From positions 30,664 through 65,808 of the forward strand of contig DIAS01000078.1 in assembly GCA_002415855.1 (NCBI GenBank): DNA of 35,145 nucleotides. The letters run 5' to 3'. Both the position numbers and the translations under genes were made by a program. The first letter of the stretch is position 1; each line of letters opens with the position of its first letter. The notes under the pieces are model-generated. The model was not told where the DNA came from. It saw nothing but the letters and a program-made list of their open reading frames with translations, and made no database searches. Source of the DNA: Bacteroidales bacterium UBA5072. Lineage in GTDB: Bacteria; Bacteroidota; Bacteroidia; Bacteroidales; UBA10428. Below are positions 33,815-35,145 of the stretch, piece after piece.

Positions 33815-35145
33815 TCAGTCTTTAATACAACGAACTGAGAAACCATTGCTTTTAGGATCCGCATGACTGAAATTAAGTTTCACATCGTTATAATGCATAT
33901 GTATATATACCGAATGATTTGCATCAAATTCTGCAGATGACCACCAAATGCCGTAAATTCCGACATCAAAGAAATTACCATTTTCAAAGAATCTGTATCC
34001 TCCGGGAAGTGCATTATAACCGATTTCATTGGTAGCACCTGTATTAGGTTCTATCCAATGAGCTGTGCCCATTTCCTTTAGTTTTCCACCGGCCGTTTCA
34101 ATACCGCCAAATACCCCTGCCATCATAAGCCATTCATCCGTGTTTGGCACATGCCAACCTGATGGGCACAAATTACCCATATTTACAGTGTAGTAATTAT
34201 ATAATGGCCCGTAAGTATTCCCATAAGTAGACTGATCATTATTGTAATAACAATACCCGGGTGTTGTCAGGCTGGTCCACGTGTTATTATCTGTTACAAG
34301 TGGTATGGATGTACCATCGTTGTATTTTGCTGCCTGAAGGTTTTCAGCCATCCACACTTGTGTTCCAATTGTGATAGTCTGGTATGGATGTCCATCCTGC
34401 GGATCAATCCAGGGTTCTCCGGGCTGCCAGCCTATGTTTGGATCGCAGACCAAATCACCGCCATTGCAATCCTGATCAATGTCATCGCCACACTTCTCAG
34501 TTGCACCGGGGTGAATGAAAGCATCCGTGTCATCGCAATCACCCTGGTTCTCGGAATATTCATCACCATCATCATCGATATCCTCAGGACACAGCAAATC
34601 CTCACCATTACAATCCTGATCAATACCATCCCCGCAAATCTCGGGTGCTTCAGGATATACGGCAGAACTTCCGTCGTTGCAATCCAGGTCATTGTCAACA
34701 TACCCTGCAGGAGCTGCGCATGATTCCTCGTATATTTCAGGATTTCCAAAGCCATCTCCATCGGCATCCCGGAACCAGGTTGATCCCGGTGTACCTTCAT
34801 CAACAGTCCCGTCGCAGTCATTGTCCTTTCCGTCACATGCCTCAACAGCACCAGGAAATACTTTAGGATCATGGTTATCGCAGTCACCTTCTGCAACAGT
34901 ATAGCCGTCTTCATCAGCGTCATCGCAAGCGGCATCGCTTCCGTTACAGTTCTGATCAATGCCGTCTCCGCATATCTCAGATGCTCCCGGGTGAATTAAA
35001 GGATCCATATCATTACAATCTCCCTCTGCCGGGGAATAACCATCCCCATCGATGTCGGTGGAACCACAAACAGAAAGCACATAATCTGCCCTGGCGTCAT
35101 TGCTCCAGGAATCGTCAAAGGGCAGTAACTCGGGATTATTAAACA
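33815..35145 (-). CDS. Secreted MopE-repeat/FISUMP protein, N-terminus outside the window
   Basis: The frame is open to the window edge, so the true start lies beyond 35145; a GTG at 35080 is internal (upstream residues read FNNPELLPFDDSWSNDARAD). About four calcium-binding-type MopE units follow, each with a DxDGDGY and DCND opening, an IHPGA or VYPEA turn and a CGDGIDQDCNG end. The C-terminal part, about 190 residues, is a FISUMP-type domain: IGTQVWMAENLQAAKYNDGT, LCPSGWHVPNTDEWLMMAG, GGYRFFENGNFFDVG and SNGFSVRCIKD. It shares this layout with the broken gene at 30986. Such proteins are usually secreted and surface bound, and the D-rich repeats probably bind calcium. No sorting domain is seen at the C-terminus, so its export route is unclear. 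Confidence 0.82.
   Translation of the reverse strand, partial: FNNPELLPFDDSWSNDARADYVLSVCGSTDIDGDGYSPAEGDCNDMDPLIHPGASEICGDGIDQNCNGSDAACDDADEDGYTVAEGDCDNHDPKVFPGAVEACDGKDNDCDGTVDEGTPGSTWFRDADGDGFGNPEIYEESCAAPAGYVDNDLDCNDGSSAVYPEAPEICGDGIDQDCNGEDLLCPEDIDDDGDEYSENQGDCDDTDAFIHPGATEKCGDDIDQDCNGGDLVCDPNIGWQPGEPWIDPQDGHPYQTITIGTQVWMAENLQAAKYNDGTSIPLVTDNNTWTSLTTPGYCYYNNDQSTYGNTYGPLYNYYTVNMGNLCPSGWHVPNTDEWLMMAGVFGGIETAGGKLKEMGTAHWIEPNTGATNEIGYNALPGGYRFFENGNFFDVGIYGIWWSSAEFDANHSVYIHMHYNDVKLNFSHADPKSNGFSVRCIKD

Noticed and set aside
30986..35080. Diversity-generating retroelement with FISUMP domains as targets
   Set aside because: The C-terminal domains resemble the lectin-like fold used by such targets, but no reverse transcriptase, template repeat or adenine-biased variable repeat pair is visible in the window.

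Overview
The window comes from a member of the Bacteroidota, most likely a Bacteroidales/Marinilabiliales-type or other GldJ-bearing lineage. The evidence is a type IX secretion system (T9SS) core locus (gldJ, porU, porV), two PorP/SprF-family barrels, and cargo with both type A and type B T9SS C-terminal sorting domains. There are also -7 boxes of the Bacteroidota form TAnnTTTG upstream of several genes, and little use of Shine-Dalgarno sites. The assignment is from gene content and motifs only. No tRNA, rRNA, CRISPR array or intact insertion sequence was seen.

Layout. 1-1627: an ECF sigma factor, a one-TM partner and an exported Spy/LTXXQ-like protein, which looks like an envelope-stress operon. 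1628-2539 (-): proline dehydrogenase. 2678-7600 (-) and 7776-13763 (+): two giant divergent secreted proteins, one with a type A sorting domain and CARDB/Ig-like modules, the other with about 15 PKD-like modules and a type B sorting domain. A PorP/SprF gene directly follows the second. 14961-17256: an OmpH/Skp-like chaperone, a family 2 glycosyltransferase, and a convergent FtsB/DivIC-like gene. 17473-19119 (+): 1-pyrroline-5-carboxylate dehydrogenase, which completes proline oxidation with the distant PRODH. 19111-23032 (-): murF, gldJ and a second PorP/SprF. Divergent from them at 23186-28821 (+): porU, porV, ispF and a CoA-binding-fold gene. 29002-30724: an outer-membrane barrel and an exported protein of unknown function. 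30986-35145 (-): an accessory block of secreted proteins with MopE-like D/C-rich repeats and FISUMP-type C-terminal domains. One of these is broken by three frameshifts and a stop, and the last runs off the window edge.

How the genes fit together. The Sec system exports the large cargo proteins to the periplasm, where the OmpH/Skp-like chaperone may assist outer-membrane proteins. GldJ belongs to the T9SS/gliding lipoproteins. PorV shuttles cargo to PorU, the sortase that cleaves the C-terminal domain, and PorP/SprF barrels help anchor or export particular cargo. The two giant proteins, the 165-aa CTD protein and the FISUMP proteins are likely clients. Housekeeping genes (murF, ispF, ftsB, proline catabolism) are interleaved with this surface-export set.

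The best leads are the broken cassette at 30986-33684, where each frameshift is repaired by restoring a single A; the PorP/SprF gene inside the gldJ-porU locus; the type B cargo-PorP pair; and two families of dispersed palindromic repeats, one showing a compensatory base-pair change between copies. I did not find a convincing, wholly new defence or mobile system.
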